The notes under the pieces are model-generated. The model had not been told where the DNA came from, made no database searches, and saw only the letters and a program-made list of their open reading frames with translations. This document shows, piece after piece, positions 50,645 to 59,185 of a stretch of 64,000 nucleotides of DNA. The position numbers and the translations under genes were made by a program. Where the stretch lies: positions 1 to 64,000 of the forward strand of contig JAGBEP010000019.1 of assembly GCA_017936925.1 (NCBI GenBank), written 5' to 3'. Within the stretch, counting starts at the first letter, position 1. Each line of letters opens with the position of its first letter. The stretch comes from Clostridia bacterium (GTDB lineage Bacteria > Bacillota > Clostridia > TANB77 > CAG-508).

Positions 50645-52255
50645 TTATGCAACATTTTCTTTTCTAAGTTCTTTGGCATGTTTTATTGAAATTTCATTTA
50701 TTTCGCCTGTGGCTATTCTTGCGATTTCTTTTAATAAACTTTCTTCATCTAGTTGCTTTATTTTTGTATTCGTTTTATTATTTTTGACTTCTTTTTGTAT
50801 AAAATAATTATAATCTCCTTTTGCAGCTATTTGCGCTAAGTGAGTTACACATATTACTTGATGATTTTTAGATATTTCTTTCATTTTAGTTCCAACTTTT
50901 TTCGCTGCTATTCCACTAATTCCTGTATCTATTTCATCAAATATTAATATAGGTACTTTATCAACATCTGCTAATACTTTCTTTATTCCTAGCATTATTC
51001 GAGACATTTCGCCTCCTGATGCTATTTTTATTAGTGGCTTTTCTGTTTCACCTATATTTGTTTGAATTAAAAATTCTATGTTATCTTTTCCATTTATATT
51101 GAATTCTTCTCTTGTTTCTATTTTTACTGTAAATCTTGCATTTTTCATTTCTAAATCTTCTAGTTCTTTATTTATCTCACTAGACATTTTTTTAGAAAAT
51201 TCCACTCTTATTTCATGTATTTTCTGAGATAACTCGTTTAGTACTTTTTCTATTTCTTTTTTTTCTATTTTAATTTTTTCTATGTAGTCTGACATATTTT
51301 CAATTTCTGTTAATTGACTTTCTACACTTTTCATGTAATTTATAATCTCTGTAATATTATTTCCATACTTTCTTTTTAAATTTTGAATTAAGTCAATTCG
51401 AGATTCTATATTAATTCTTTCTTCTTCATCAAAATATATGTTTTCTTTGTAGTTATATAGTTCTCTTTCTGATTCTTCTAGGTCATAATAAGCACTTTGA
51501 ATTTGACTTAATGTTTTTTCGTAACATTTATCGAAGTTGCTTACTTTTTCTAAATTTCTTATTATTATATTTAACTCACTTAAAATTCCTTCTTCTAGTT
51601 TATAGTGTGACTCTTCTAAATTCTTTTGAATCTTTTCTGAATTTAATACTTTTTTGATTTTTTCATCTAGTTCTTCTTCTTCGCCTTCATAAAGATTAGC
51701 TTCTTTTATTTCATTTAATTGATAGTTTAATAAATCTAGTTTTCTTTGTTTTTCTTTATCATCTCCATAATTTTTTTTAAGTTCTTCTTTTATCTGAGTA
51801 TATCTATTGTATTTTTCTAAATATTTTTCTTTTAGTAAAGATATTTTTTCACCTATATAATCATCTAAAAACTTTATATGACTTGAGGCTTCTAATATTG
51901 TTTGATTATCTTGTTGCCCATGGATATCAATAACTTTTTTCATGAATTTTTTTAATTCATTTACTGTAGTCAATCTTCCATTTATTTTACATATATTTCT
52001 TCCAGATATATTTACTTCTCTAGAAATTATATATTCTTCTTCGTTTAAATAAACTAGCATTTCGATAAATGAGCTTTTTTCACCATAACGTATTATTTCT
52101 TTTGAAAATCTTCCACCTGCTAGTATTTGAAGTGAATCTATTATTAAGGTTTTTCCTGCACCAGTTTCTCCTGTAAATACGTTAAAGCCTTCGTTTAAAT
52201 TAATGCTTATATCGTCTATAATTCCTACATTTTTTATGTGAAGAGAACCAATCAT
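50645..52255 (-). CDS. recN: DNA repair protein RecN
   Basis: 536 aa. Walker A in FTGETGAGKTLIIDSLQILA, ABC signature ASGGEMSRIMLGIK, and Walker B in VPILIFDEIDTGISG, with a long coiled coil between (about 150-370). SMC-like protein acting early in double-strand break repair. A LexA-like box lies beside its promoter, consistent with SOS control. Confidence 0.95.
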   Translation of the reverse strand: MIGSLHIKNVGIIDDISINLNEGFNVFTGETGAGKTLIIDSLQILAGGRFSKEIIRYGEKSSFIEMLVYLNEEEYIISREVNISGRNICKINGRLTTVNELKKFMKKVIDIHGQQDNQTILEASSHIKFLDDYIGEKISLLKEKYLEKYNRYTQIKEELKKNYGDDKEKQRKLDLLNYQLNEIKEANLYEGEEEELDEKIKKVLNSEKIQKNLEESHYKLEEGILSELNIIIRNLEKVSNFDKCYEKTLSQIQSAYYDLEESERELYNYKENIYFDEEERINIESRIDLIQNLKRKYGNNITEIINYMKSVESQLTEIENMSDYIEKIKIEKKEIEKVLNELSQKIHEIRVEFSKKMSSEINKELEDLEMKNARFTVKIETREEFNINGKDNIEFLIQTNIGETEKPLIKIASGGEMSRIMLGIKKVLADVDKVPILIFDEIDTGISGIAAKKVGTKMKEISKNHQVICVTHLAQIAAKGDYNYFIQKEVKNNKTNTKIKQLDEESLLKEIARIATGEINEISIKHAKELRKENVA

Positions 52256-52286
52256 TTTATACCTCCGTACGTTTGTTTGTATATGT

Positions 52287-52326
52287 ATTATACTGCTATT
52301 TATTTTTTTGTCAATACATTTGTTCG
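52287..52326 (-). promoter_or_regulatory. recN promoter with LexA-like box
   Basis: Minus-strand TTGACA (52309-52314), 16 bp, TATAAT (52287-52292). Just upstream, CGAACAAATGTATT (about 52313-52326) matches most of the Gram-positive LexA consensus CGAACRNRYGTTYC. recN is usually in the SOS regulon, which supports the match. Confidence 0.5.
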
Positions 52327-52358
52327 CAAAAAATAAAAAATTTTTGTTTATCTTTCTA

Positions 52359-52388
52359 TTGACGAAAAGATGCTATTTGTGGTATAAA
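52359..52388 (+). promoter_or_regulatory. tRNA-Glu promoter
   Basis: TTGACG and TATAAA separated by about 18 bases, ending some 18 bases before the mature tRNA. Confidence 0.6.
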
Positions 52389-52405
52389 TAATGAGTACTT
52401 ATTAT

Positions 52406-52480
52406 GGCCCCTTGGTCAAGCGGTTAAGACGCCGCCCTCTCAAGGCGGAATCATGGGTTCGATTCCCGTAGGGGTCACCA
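52406..52480 (+). tRNA. tRNA-Glu (CTC anticodon), CCA encoded
   Basis: 75-nt cloverleaf. Acceptor GGCCCCT/AGGGGTC (one G-U pair), anticodon stem CCGCC/GGCGG with loop CTCTCAA giving anticodon CTC, T arm ATGGG-TTCGATT-CCCGT, and terminal ACCA encoded. CTC reads GAG glutamate codons. Confidence 0.95.
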
Positions 52481-52530
52481 ATCTAAAAAAAAGAATATCA
52501 AGTATTTTGCTTGATATTCTTTTTTTAGAT
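52481..52530. terminator. tRNA-Glu terminator
   Basis: Long inverted repeat with arms AAAAGAATATCAAG and CTTGATATTCTTTT and A/T-runs on both sides. Directly follows the tRNA. Confidence 0.85.
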
Positions 52531-52627
52531 AATTATCTTTCTATTTTATTTATGTAAAAATCATAATATAGAAAGTCAATAATTTTTTTCTTTATATTTT
52601 GGACATATTATATATGTATTCTTTTAT

Positions 52628-53026
52628 TTATTTTTCTATGCATTTTTCTAAAATTTCTTTTAATCTTTCATCTTGTTTAGTTAAATATAAGTATCCTATT
52701 AGTCCTTCAAATGCTGTTGAATACATATAGTCTTCTGGTTCCGCATTTTTAGGTAAATGATGATTTTCCGCATTTCTTGCTCTTCTGACTATTTCTTTTT
52801 CTTCATCTGTTAGTTCTTCCATTATTTCTTTTAATATATCCGCTTGAGCTTTTGCTTGTACATATTTTATTGATTCAATATGTAGTTTATGTGGTTTTAG
52901 TTTTGTTTTATTTACTAGACTTGTTCTGACATATAGCTCATAAACAGCATCTCCTACATATGCCCAAGTTAATGGTGATAATAAGTTTATATCTGTTTCA
53001 TTTTTTTCTCTATTTATTAATTCCAT
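52628..53026 (-). CDS. mrnC: Mini-ribonuclease III (MrnC)
   Basis: 132 aa. RNase III catalytic core without the dsRNA-binding domain: PLTWAYVGDAVYELYVRTSL with the conserved Asp/Glu, and GLIGYLYLTKQDERLKEILE. NAENHHLPKNA is also typical. It trims 23S rRNA precursor ends in Firmicutes. Upstream neighbour is the ribosome assembly GTPase gene rbgA, a functional match. Confidence 0.93.
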   Translation of the reverse strand: MELINREKNETDINLLSPLTWAYVGDAVYELYVRTSLVNKTKLKPHKLHIESIKYVQAKAQADILKEIMEELTDEEKEIVRRARNAENHHLPKNAEPEDYMYSTAFEGLIGYLYLTKQDERLKEILEKCIEK

Positions 53027-53058
53027 TTATATCCTTTCTATTGACGATTAATCTTATT

Positions 53059-54006
53059 TTATATTTTGGTCACTTTTTCTAATGTTATTTTTCCTATTTT
53101 TCCATTTTTAAATTCATCTAATACTATATTGGCAACTTTTTCTTCATCTATATTTCCACCTGATATTAAGGCTCCTCTTTTTCTTCCAATTAAATACATT
53201 AATTCTAAGTAATATTGAGGATTGTCTTTTATTTTCTCAATATCTTCTGGCATTATTTTATATTTTTCATATAATTTTTCGGGATAGTTTTTATCTAAAT
53301 ATTTGATTAAATAATATGCTATTTCTACTTTATCTATGACTTCATCTTTTATACTTCCTGTATATGCAAGATTTAGTCCTACTTCTTCGCTTTCGAATTT
53401 AGGCCATAATACACCTGGAGTATCTAATAATTCTATTTGATTTCCTATTCTTATCCATTGTTTTTGTTTTGTTACACCTGGTTTGTTCCCCACTGTCATT
53501 GTTGTTTTTTTAGATATTCTATTTATAAATGATGATTTTCCTACATTTGGAATTCCTACTATCATTACTCTAATTGTTTTTCTTATTCTTCCTTTTTGCT
53601 TTTGAGATGTTAATTCTTCTTGCATTATTTTTTCTATTTCTTTTTGAACATTATTTATTCCTGTTCCTTGATTTGAATTAATTGCAATTGCAGGAATATT
53701 TCTCTTTTTAAAGTATTCTGTCCATTTTTCTGTTTCTTTTTCATCTGCTAAATCACATTTATTTAGTACTATTATTCTTTTTTTATCGCTTACTATTTCT
53801 GATATATCTGGATTTTGACTTGATTTTGGTATACGTGCATCTAATATTTCTATTACTACATCTATTAATTTTGCATCAGTAATGATTTGTCTTTTGGTTT
53901 TTGCCATATGACCTGGATACCAGTTGATGCTTGTCGATGGTAAACTTTTTGTGTTTTCTTCCATCTTTTTATTTTTTCTCATCTCTCTTTTTTGATACAT
54001 ATCCAT
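53059..54006 (-). CDS. rbgA: Ribosome biogenesis GTPase RbgA (YlqF)
   Basis: 315 aa circularly permuted GTPase: G4 in RIIVLNKCDLADEKETE precedes G1 MIVGIPNVGKSSFINR and G3 LLDTPGVLWPKF. The N-terminal NWYPGHMAKTKRQI is the family signature. Required for late 50S subunit assembly. Ribosome binding site AGGAAG. Confidence 0.93.
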   Translation of the reverse strand: MDMYQKREMRKNKKMEENTKSLPSTSINWYPGHMAKTKRQIITDAKLIDVVIEILDARIPKSSQNPDISEIVSDKKRIIVLNKCDLADEKETEKWTEYFKKRNIPAIAINSNQGTGINNVQKEIEKIMQEELTSQKQKGRIRKTIRVMIVGIPNVGKSSFINRISKKTTMTVGNKPGVTKQKQWIRIGNQIELLDTPGVLWPKFESEEVGLNLAYTGSIKDEVIDKVEIAYYLIKYLDKNYPEKLYEKYKIMPEDIEKIKDNPQYYLELMYLIGRKRGALISGGNIDEEKVANIVLDEFKNGKIGKITLEKVTKI

Positions 54007-54030
54007 TATTTATCACTTCCTTTTTATAAG

Positions 54031-54777
54031 TTATTTTTTAGCCAAAAAGGCCATGAATTGTGGTATCTCATGATACTTGTTCCAATAATTATAATCTATA
54101 TATTTGCATTCTTCTGTGCAAATTCCTTCTGAGAAATCTTCAATTATAAATCCAGCCTTTTTTAACTTCTTAAAATGGAATGATGGACTGCCTACATAAA
54201 AAGATAGCACTTCTCCATTTTTAAAATAATGGTCGTGTTTTGCAAATGTATTGTAGTTTCCATATACTTCTCCATTTTCATTATCTACCCCATGAGATAT
54301 TATTCTATGTTTGGTATTATTAATTTCTATTTCATCACACGCCCATCTTAAAGGATGTCCAACTGAGACTAACAATCTTCCAGTATCGTTTAATACTCTA
54401 TATATTTCATTGTATACACTTTCAGGTTCTGCTGAATAATGTACAGCTAAGCTACTATATACAAAATCAAAAGAATTATTTTCAAAAGGAAGTTTATGCA
54501 TATCTCCAACCATAAATTTGCAATCAGGATAGCTTTCTTTAGCTAGTCTAATTGACTCTTCGGATAAATCTATTCCTATGATATCTGTTGTGCCAAACGC
54601 TCTTAATAGTATATTTTCTTCTCCAGTGCCACAACCTAACATCAAAACTTTTTTACCTGTTAAATCTGGTAGCAATTCTCTCATCATTGGCTTTTCTATA
54701 AAACGATGTGGTCTTTTTTCACCTTTTTTTAACTGTTCTTGTCTTTCTTTTGCAAATTTATCATAATCATTTATCAT
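54031..54777 (-). CDS. SAM-dependent class I methyltransferase
   Basis: 248 aa from MINDYDKFAKERQEQLKKGE, after AGGAG; longer readings start upstream without good sites. Motif I in KKVLMLGCGTGEENILLRAF, and FDFVYSSLAVHYSAEPESVY with YRVLNDTGRLLVSVGHPLRW are standard methyltransferase elements. Substrate unknown; HYSAEP resembles small-molecule methyltransferases of the UbiE-like group. Confidence 0.8.
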   Translation of the reverse strand: MINDYDKFAKERQEQLKKGEKRPHRFIEKPMMRELLPDLTGKKVLMLGCGTGEENILLRAFGTTDIIGIDLSEESIRLAKESYPDCKFMVGDMHKLPFENNSFDFVYSSLAVHYSAEPESVYNEIYRVLNDTGRLLVSVGHPLRWACDEIEINNTKHRIISHGVDNENGEVYGNYNTFAKHDHYFKNGEVLSFYVGSPSFHFKKLKKAGFIIEDFSEGICTEECKYIDYNYWNKYHEIPQFMAFLAKK

Positions 54778-54990
54778 ATATTTTAAGCTCCTTTTTCTAT
54801 TTTTATTAAACTTTTCCATATGTTGGTATTTCCCAGTTAATCGAAGTATTAGAAAAATATTTTTTCTTCGTTCATTTTTATTACTTTCTTTTTTATGATT
54901 AATTGTTTGCAAAGCTTAATTTTTCCAATTAATTAGGAACAACTTTTTTCTATATTTCTGATTTCGTATGTATGTTTATTAATATTTCTA

Positions 54991-55878
54991 CTAATAAATC
55001 ACTTCAGCCCATTCTTCTATATATTCTTTTGATATATTTAAACTACCATTTCCTGTTCCAATATCATTATTTGGTTTCTTATCTCCATGAAAATCGCTTC
55101 CACCACTTATATATAAATTATTATTTTTAGCATAGTTTACTAAAACGCAACTTCTGTTTTCTATTTCTGACGATGGATGAAAACATTCAATTCCGTCAAG
55201 TTTAATTTCATCTTTTAATTTATCAATAAAACTAATTGTATCTTCAAGATTATATTCAAATGGGTGCGCTAAAAATGCTAGTCCACCAGCATTATGAATT
55301 ACTTTAGCGCCATCTTTATAATTTGGTTTAGGAGAATTATCCTCTCCCATATAAAATATACTTTCCGGATTTGCTAATCCATTTCTTCTAAAGTCATTAA
55401 ATGAGTTCGCACAAATCCCCATTTTTTCAAGATTTCCTTTATATTTTATTAATTCATAATACATATATACTACAAAAAAATCTGTAACTGGTATATCTTT
55501 TTTTATATTGTTTAAATCATAAATAAATCCATTTTTATTACATATTTCTATGATTTTATTCTTATCTCTCTTAAATCTTTGTTCTAAAACTTCATATGAA
55601 TAAAACTTATTTGACCATTCATTTATTTTTTGGGGTTCTTTTATATTATATGCTAAAAGTTCGATTCTTTTATTATTTATATGGGCATTCAGTTCTGCAC
55701 CCATAACAACTTTTCCAGTAAAAATATTCTGTTTTAAAATGTTATCTTCGTACGCTTTGCAAGTATTATGATCAGTAATTGAAATATACTCTAATTTTTT
55801 CGTTTCACATTTTCTCAGTACTTCTTCTAAAGAATTATCACCATCTGAATATAAAGTATGTATATGCATATCTATCAT
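54991..55878 (-). CDS. PHP-domain metal-dependent phosphoesterase
   Basis: 295 aa. N-terminal IDMHIHTLYSDGDNSLEEVL gives the HxH metal site, then YISITDHNTCKAYEDNI (DHN), a later LAFLAHPFEYNLEDT and C-terminal SGGSDFHGDKKP. These four PHP motifs are complete. Similar proteins act on nucleoside 3',5'-bisphosphates or 5'-phosphorylated RNA; exact substrate not clear. Monocistronic. Confidence 0.85.
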   Translation of the reverse strand: MIDMHIHTLYSDGDNSLEEVLRKCETKKLEYISITDHNTCKAYEDNILKQNIFTGKVVMGAELNAHINNKRIELLAYNIKEPQKINEWSNKFYSYEVLEQRFKRDKNKIIEICNKNGFIYDLNNIKKDIPVTDFFVVYMYYELIKYKGNLEKMGICANSFNDFRRNGLANPESIFYMGEDNSPKPNYKDGAKVIHNAGGLAFLAHPFEYNLEDTISFIDKLKDEIKLDGIECFHPSSEIENRSCVLVNYAKNNNLYISGGSDFHGDKKPNNDIGTGNGSLNISKEYIEEWAEVIY

Positions 55879-55948
55879 AAAATCTACCTTCTCTTTTTTC
55901 TGTATATTTAATTATATCATATTTTAGTTCATTTTGTATTCTTTTGTC

Positions 55949-56686
55949 TTACTTCCACCAATTGGGCATTAATTTTTCTAAAGTTATAGTATTCTTTTTT
56001 TCTAAATTCGTTAAGATTTTCATGTTTTTATTATAATTAGATAGTTGCATTAACAATTCTCTACATGCTCCACATGGCATCATAATCTTGTCGTTATTAC
56101 CAATGCATACTAGCATATCTATTTCATGTTCTCCATTAGTAATCATATTACCTATCGCATTTCGTTCAGCACAACAGCCTAATGAACATGCTGTATCTAT
56201 GCATACACCTGTATATATATTTCCTCTTGTTGTTAATATTGCTGCCGCAACACCGCCTGCCGTTACACTATCTGAAATAATTCTATTATTTAATATTTCT
56301 TTACATTTTTTATATAATTCGTCCCAAATATTAGTTAGTTCGTATAAATATTCAATATGGATTGCATATACGCCAAATTTTTTTATTGCTTCTTCATATC
56401 CATTTAAAGAATTAATTCTTTCGATTGCCTTTTGATAATCATTAGTACTTGATGTTGTATATTTTGTTCCTTCTAGTATTAATAAATTTTCAACAGTATC
56501 ATAATGATTTACATCTTTTACTTTACAAATTATTTTTCTATTAATTGAATTTGTAAATTCAATTATATCATTAGATTCTAATGAATCGTAATTATGGTTA
56601 TTTGTATTTGTTCTTATTTCTATTCTTTTTGTTTTATTGATAATTGCATCAAAAGCTCTATCATTTAAATTTAATTTATATTTCAT
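55949..56686 (-). CDS. Fusion of ASCH-like domain and cytidine deaminase
   Basis: 245 aa. Residues about 1-112 look like an ASCH domain: the family GxKxxExR box is seen as NKTKRIEIRT, with a VKDVNHYDTVENLLI strand and EEAIKKFGVYAIHIEYL close. Residues about 118-245 are a zinc cytidine deaminase: GAVAA-like TAGGVAAAILTTRGNIYTGV, catalytic CCAERNAIGN, and PCGACRELLMQ. The deaminase converts cytidine to uridine. ASCH proteins include the N4-acetylcytidine amidohydrolase YqfB; the YqfB catalytic Thr is replaced by Glu here, so that activity is uncertain. Confidence 0.75.
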   Translation of the reverse strand: MKYKLNLNDRAFDAIINKTKRIEIRTNTNNHNYDSLESNDIIEFTNSINRKIICKVKDVNHYDTVENLLILEGTKYTTSSTNDYQKAIERINSLNGYEEAIKKFGVYAIHIEYLYELTNIWDELYKKCKEILNNRIISDSVTAGGVAAAILTTRGNIYTGVCIDTACSLGCCAERNAIGNMITNGEHEIDMLVCIGNNDKIMMPCGACRELLMQLSNYNKNMKILTNLEKKNTITLEKLMPNWWK

Positions 56687-56798
56687 TAGTGTTAATACCT
56701 TCTTAATTAAAATAATTTATCATTTTCTCATAAAATGTTCTTGCATTTATATTATATTTATTACAAAAAATTAAAAATTCATTAAATCCATTTCTTCA

Positions 56799-57203
56799 TT
56801 AATTCTCTAGTTTATTTAAGTTACTTAAATTTTTTGATAGAGCTATAATTTCCGGTCTTATCTTTATTAATTCATTATCTACTACTACATAATTTGTTAT
56901 ATCAATATTGTTTAGATTCATCATTTTTTCTAGCTCATTTCTTATATAGTGCATTTGTATACAATGTGGTGACTTATCAACTGTTGCAAATATGATTTTT
57001 TTTATCTTGTTAGTTCTAATCATTCCTCCTATTTTTGTTATTGCCATATTAATATGTGATTCTTCTAAACATAATTCATATATATTGTCCGATATTTCTT
57101 CTATTTTTTTGAATCCCAACGGTTGCATAAACTTTAAGCAACTTCCTACAATTATTATTTCTTCTTTAACATCATATATATTACTTTTTAATAGTTCCTT
57201 CAT
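56799..57203 (-). CDS. Conserved-looking hypothetical protein
   Basis: 134 aa starting MKELLKSNIYDVKEEIIIVG. The fold appears alpha/beta, with VGSCLKFMQPLGFKKIEEIS, a KIKKIIFATVDKSPHCIQMH segment containing Cys and His, and a C-terminal VVVDNELIKIRPEIIALSKN. The KSPHCIQMHY stretch looks like an active or ligand site. Family not recognised. Confidence 0.55.
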   Translation of the reverse strand: MKELLKSNIYDVKEEIIIVGSCLKFMQPLGFKKIEEISDNIYELCLEESHINMAITKIGGMIRTNKIKKIIFATVDKSPHCIQMHYIRNELEKMMNLNNIDITNYVVVDNELIKIRPEIIALSKNLSNLNKLEN

Positions 57204-57508
57204 TATTTACTCCTATTTTTAATCATTGTAGTCATAGTTCCATAAACTTAATTTTCAGTTAACTTGAATTGGATTTATTTTTTCTAAATTTTCCATTTTA
57301 AATCCAAATCCTTTCCAGTCTGTATGTTTTCCACGTTCTAAATTCATATTCTTTTAAACCCTCTGCTATTAAAAATGCAAAGGGTTGTTTAATTGTTATA
57401 AATTTAATAATATAACTTTTTTTCTGGATTTTCTATTTTTTCTGCACTATCATTATTTTTTAAAATTAAAGTTATTAATTCTAAAAGTATTTTCTGTACA
57501 TATAAAAA
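57204..57508. other. Gap with a 30-codon remnant ORF
   Basis: A 30-codon minus-strand ORF (57255-57347) reads MNLERGKHTDWKGFGFKMEN and ends NPIQVN. It has no good ribosome binding site, and may be a remnant of a gene. A weak hairpin (ACCCTCTGC/GCAAAGGGT, about 57357-57386) lies upstream. The rest is A/T-rich with nothing seen. Confidence 0.3.
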
Positions 57509-57961
57509 TTAGGTTCTGTAATTATTTCTATCTGCTCTTTCATCAAATTCTCGATCGTATTCTTTGTTTCCATAAAACCACACTGTTTTTTTATCTTCTC
57601 CTGAACCCATTCTGTTTCTATTTATCCAAATATCAATAAAAGATACTAATGGTAGTATAACACCAAGTGCATCTATTAATATTGTTTCTGTATTTCCTGT
57701 GTGATTCATTAAACAGCTATATAAATCGTTTCCAAAATATGCTGTAAATAGTATAAAATATGTAAATGCTCCCCATACATTTCTTTTTAGTACTAATGCA
57801 AAACATGGTATTGTAACAAATAATAATGCTATTTCTAGATTTATGTTTATTGGAGTTACGGCAAACTCTATTTCCATTGATGCACAAAATACTACTACTA
57901 ATCTAAATCCCCAAAATAATATTCCTAAGAATGATATTAAGTAACTTAACATTCCAACCAT
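57509..57961 (-). CDS. Multi-pass membrane protein of unknown function
   Basis: 150 aa; about four hydrophobic helices (YLISFLGILFWGFRLVVVFC, NLEIALLFVTIPCFALVL, WGAFTYFILFTAYFG, ILIDALGVILPLVSFIDIW), then a polar cytoplasmic tail rich in Asp/Arg. Start with AGGAGG upstream. No family recognised; resembles small four-helix membrane proteins of Clostridia. Confidence 0.6.
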   Translation of the reverse strand: MVGMLSYLISFLGILFWGFRLVVVFCASMEIEFAVTPININLEIALLFVTIPCFALVLKRNVWGAFTYFILFTAYFGNDLYSCLMNHTGNTETILIDALGVILPLVSFIDIWINRNRMGSGEDKKTVWFYGNKEYDREFDERADRNNYRT

Positions 57962-58062
57962 TTCTTTTTTTCCTCCTTTGTTTATGGTTATAATATAAAT
58001 TTATATATAAAACAAATCTTAACTTAATTTATCTTATATATAAAAAGATATATTTTATCTTA

Positions 58063-58122
58063 TAATCTAAAAATGGAACGCGCAATTTTACTAAAGTATT
58101 AATGGCGTTCCTTTTTAGATTA
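58063..58122. terminator. Terminator downstream of the DUF1292 gene
   Basis: GGAACGC and GCGTTCC arms, extended outward by TAATCTAAAAA and TTTTTAGATTA, with T-runs on both sides. Closes the ireB-ruvX-DUF1292 operon. Confidence 0.8.
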
Positions 58123-58130
58123 TTTTTCAA

Positions 58131-58445
58131 TTATTCTCCATCTACATAGTTAAATTCATCTTTGAATTTTTCTTTGAAGATTTCAAATACTTTGTTTAAT
58201 ACCTCTTCATCTTCTACTCCAACGTATGATTCTTCTTCTTCAGATTCTGTTGGCTCTACTTTTAATATTACTACTTCACCAATTTCTTCTTCTGATGCTT
58301 CTTCTACTGGAAGTAAAACTACATATTCTTCTTCTTCATATTCTATTAAATCTAAAAATTCAAATTGAACTTCGTTACCATTTTCGTCATTTAAAATTAT
58401 TATGTTGTCTAATTCCTCACCTGTTTTTGTCTCTTCATTATCCAT
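58131..58445 (-). CDS. DUF1292 family protein
   Basis: 104 aa, very acidic. Pattern ENGNEVQFEFLDLIEYEEEE then YVVLLPV and EVVILKVEPTESEEEE matches DUF1292 (YrzB-like) proteins that follow ruvX in Firmicutes. Function unknown. Part of the conserved ireB-ruvX-DUF1292 cluster. Confidence 0.85.
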   Translation of the reverse strand: MDNEETKTGEELDNIIILNDENGNEVQFEFLDLIEYEEEEYVVLLPVEEASEEEIGEVVILKVEPTESEEEESYVGVEDEEVLNKVFEIFKEKFKDEFNYVDGE

Positions 58446-58496
58446 ATTTTTTCTCCTTTCAATTTGTATATAAAATTGTTAAAACAATATTAAAAA

Positions 58497-58913
58497 CTAT
58501 TTATTTTTATTCATATACATTTCTAAAATGTATACTGCTGAAATTGTATCTACTAAATTTCTTTTTTTCTTTGGATTTATATTTAAATCATTCATTGTTC
58601 TATGTGCTTCAACAGTTGTAAGTCTTTCATCCATAGTGTCAATTTTTATTTTGTTATACTTACATTTTAATTTATGAATAAATTTTTCTGTTATCTCAGC
58701 TCTTTCTGACTTATCTCCATTTAAGTGCAATGGCATTCCTACAACAATGCATCCAATTTCATATTCTGTCATTAATTCGTCTAATCTTTTTAATACTACT
58801 TTATCATTTCCTTTATGATGTATTGTTTCTAGACCTTGAGCTGTTATTCCTAAACTATCTGTTATTGCAATTCCAACTCTAGCATCTCCATAATCAATTC
58901 CCAATATTCTCAT
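58497..58913 (-). CDS. ruvX: RuvX/YqgF RNase H-fold nuclease
   Basis: 138 aa. RNase H fold with [40 protein letters not shown] and DERLTTVEAHR, and the last Asp in LVDTISAVYILEMYM, the conserved YqgF signature. Implicated in pre-16S rRNA 5' maturation and in Holliday junction resolution. Start overlaps ireB stop (TAATGA). Confidence 0.93.
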   Translation of the reverse strand: MRILGIDYGDARVGIAITDSLGITAQGLETIHHKGNDKVVLKRLDELMTEYEIGCIVVGMPLHLNGDKSERAEITEKFIHKLKCKYNKIKIDTMDERLTTVEAHRTMNDLNINPKKKRNLVDTISAVYILEMYMNKNK

Positions 58914-59167
58914 TATTTTTCTAATCCTATATAATTTTTTACCATTTTTTCTAGCAATTCATCTCTTTCAACTTTTCGAATTAAATTTCTAGCGTCATTA
59001 TGGCTTGTTATATATGTTGGATCTCCTGATAGAATGTATCCAACTATTTGATTTATTGGATTATAACCTTTTTCTACTAAAGCATCATAGACTTTTTTCA
59101 TTATTTCTTTAGCTTCTAAGTTGTTATCTCGTTCAACTTTAAAACTCATTGTTTTATCAAAATCCAT
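58913..59167 (-). CDS. ireB: IreB family regulatory phosphoprotein
   Basis: 84 aa. [20 protein letters not shown] with the phosphorylatable Thr region, and [30 protein letters not shown] are the hallmark of IreB/YrzL proteins. In Enterococcus, IreB is a substrate of the PASTA kinase IreK and regulates cell-envelope stress tolerance. Conserved upstream of ruvX. Confidence 0.93.
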   Translation of the reverse strand: MDFDKTMSFKVERDNNLEAKEIMKKVYDALVEKGYNPINQIVGYILSGDPTYITSHNDARNLIRKVERDELLEKMVKNYIGLEK

Positions 59168-59185
59168 TAACTTATTCTCCTTTAT

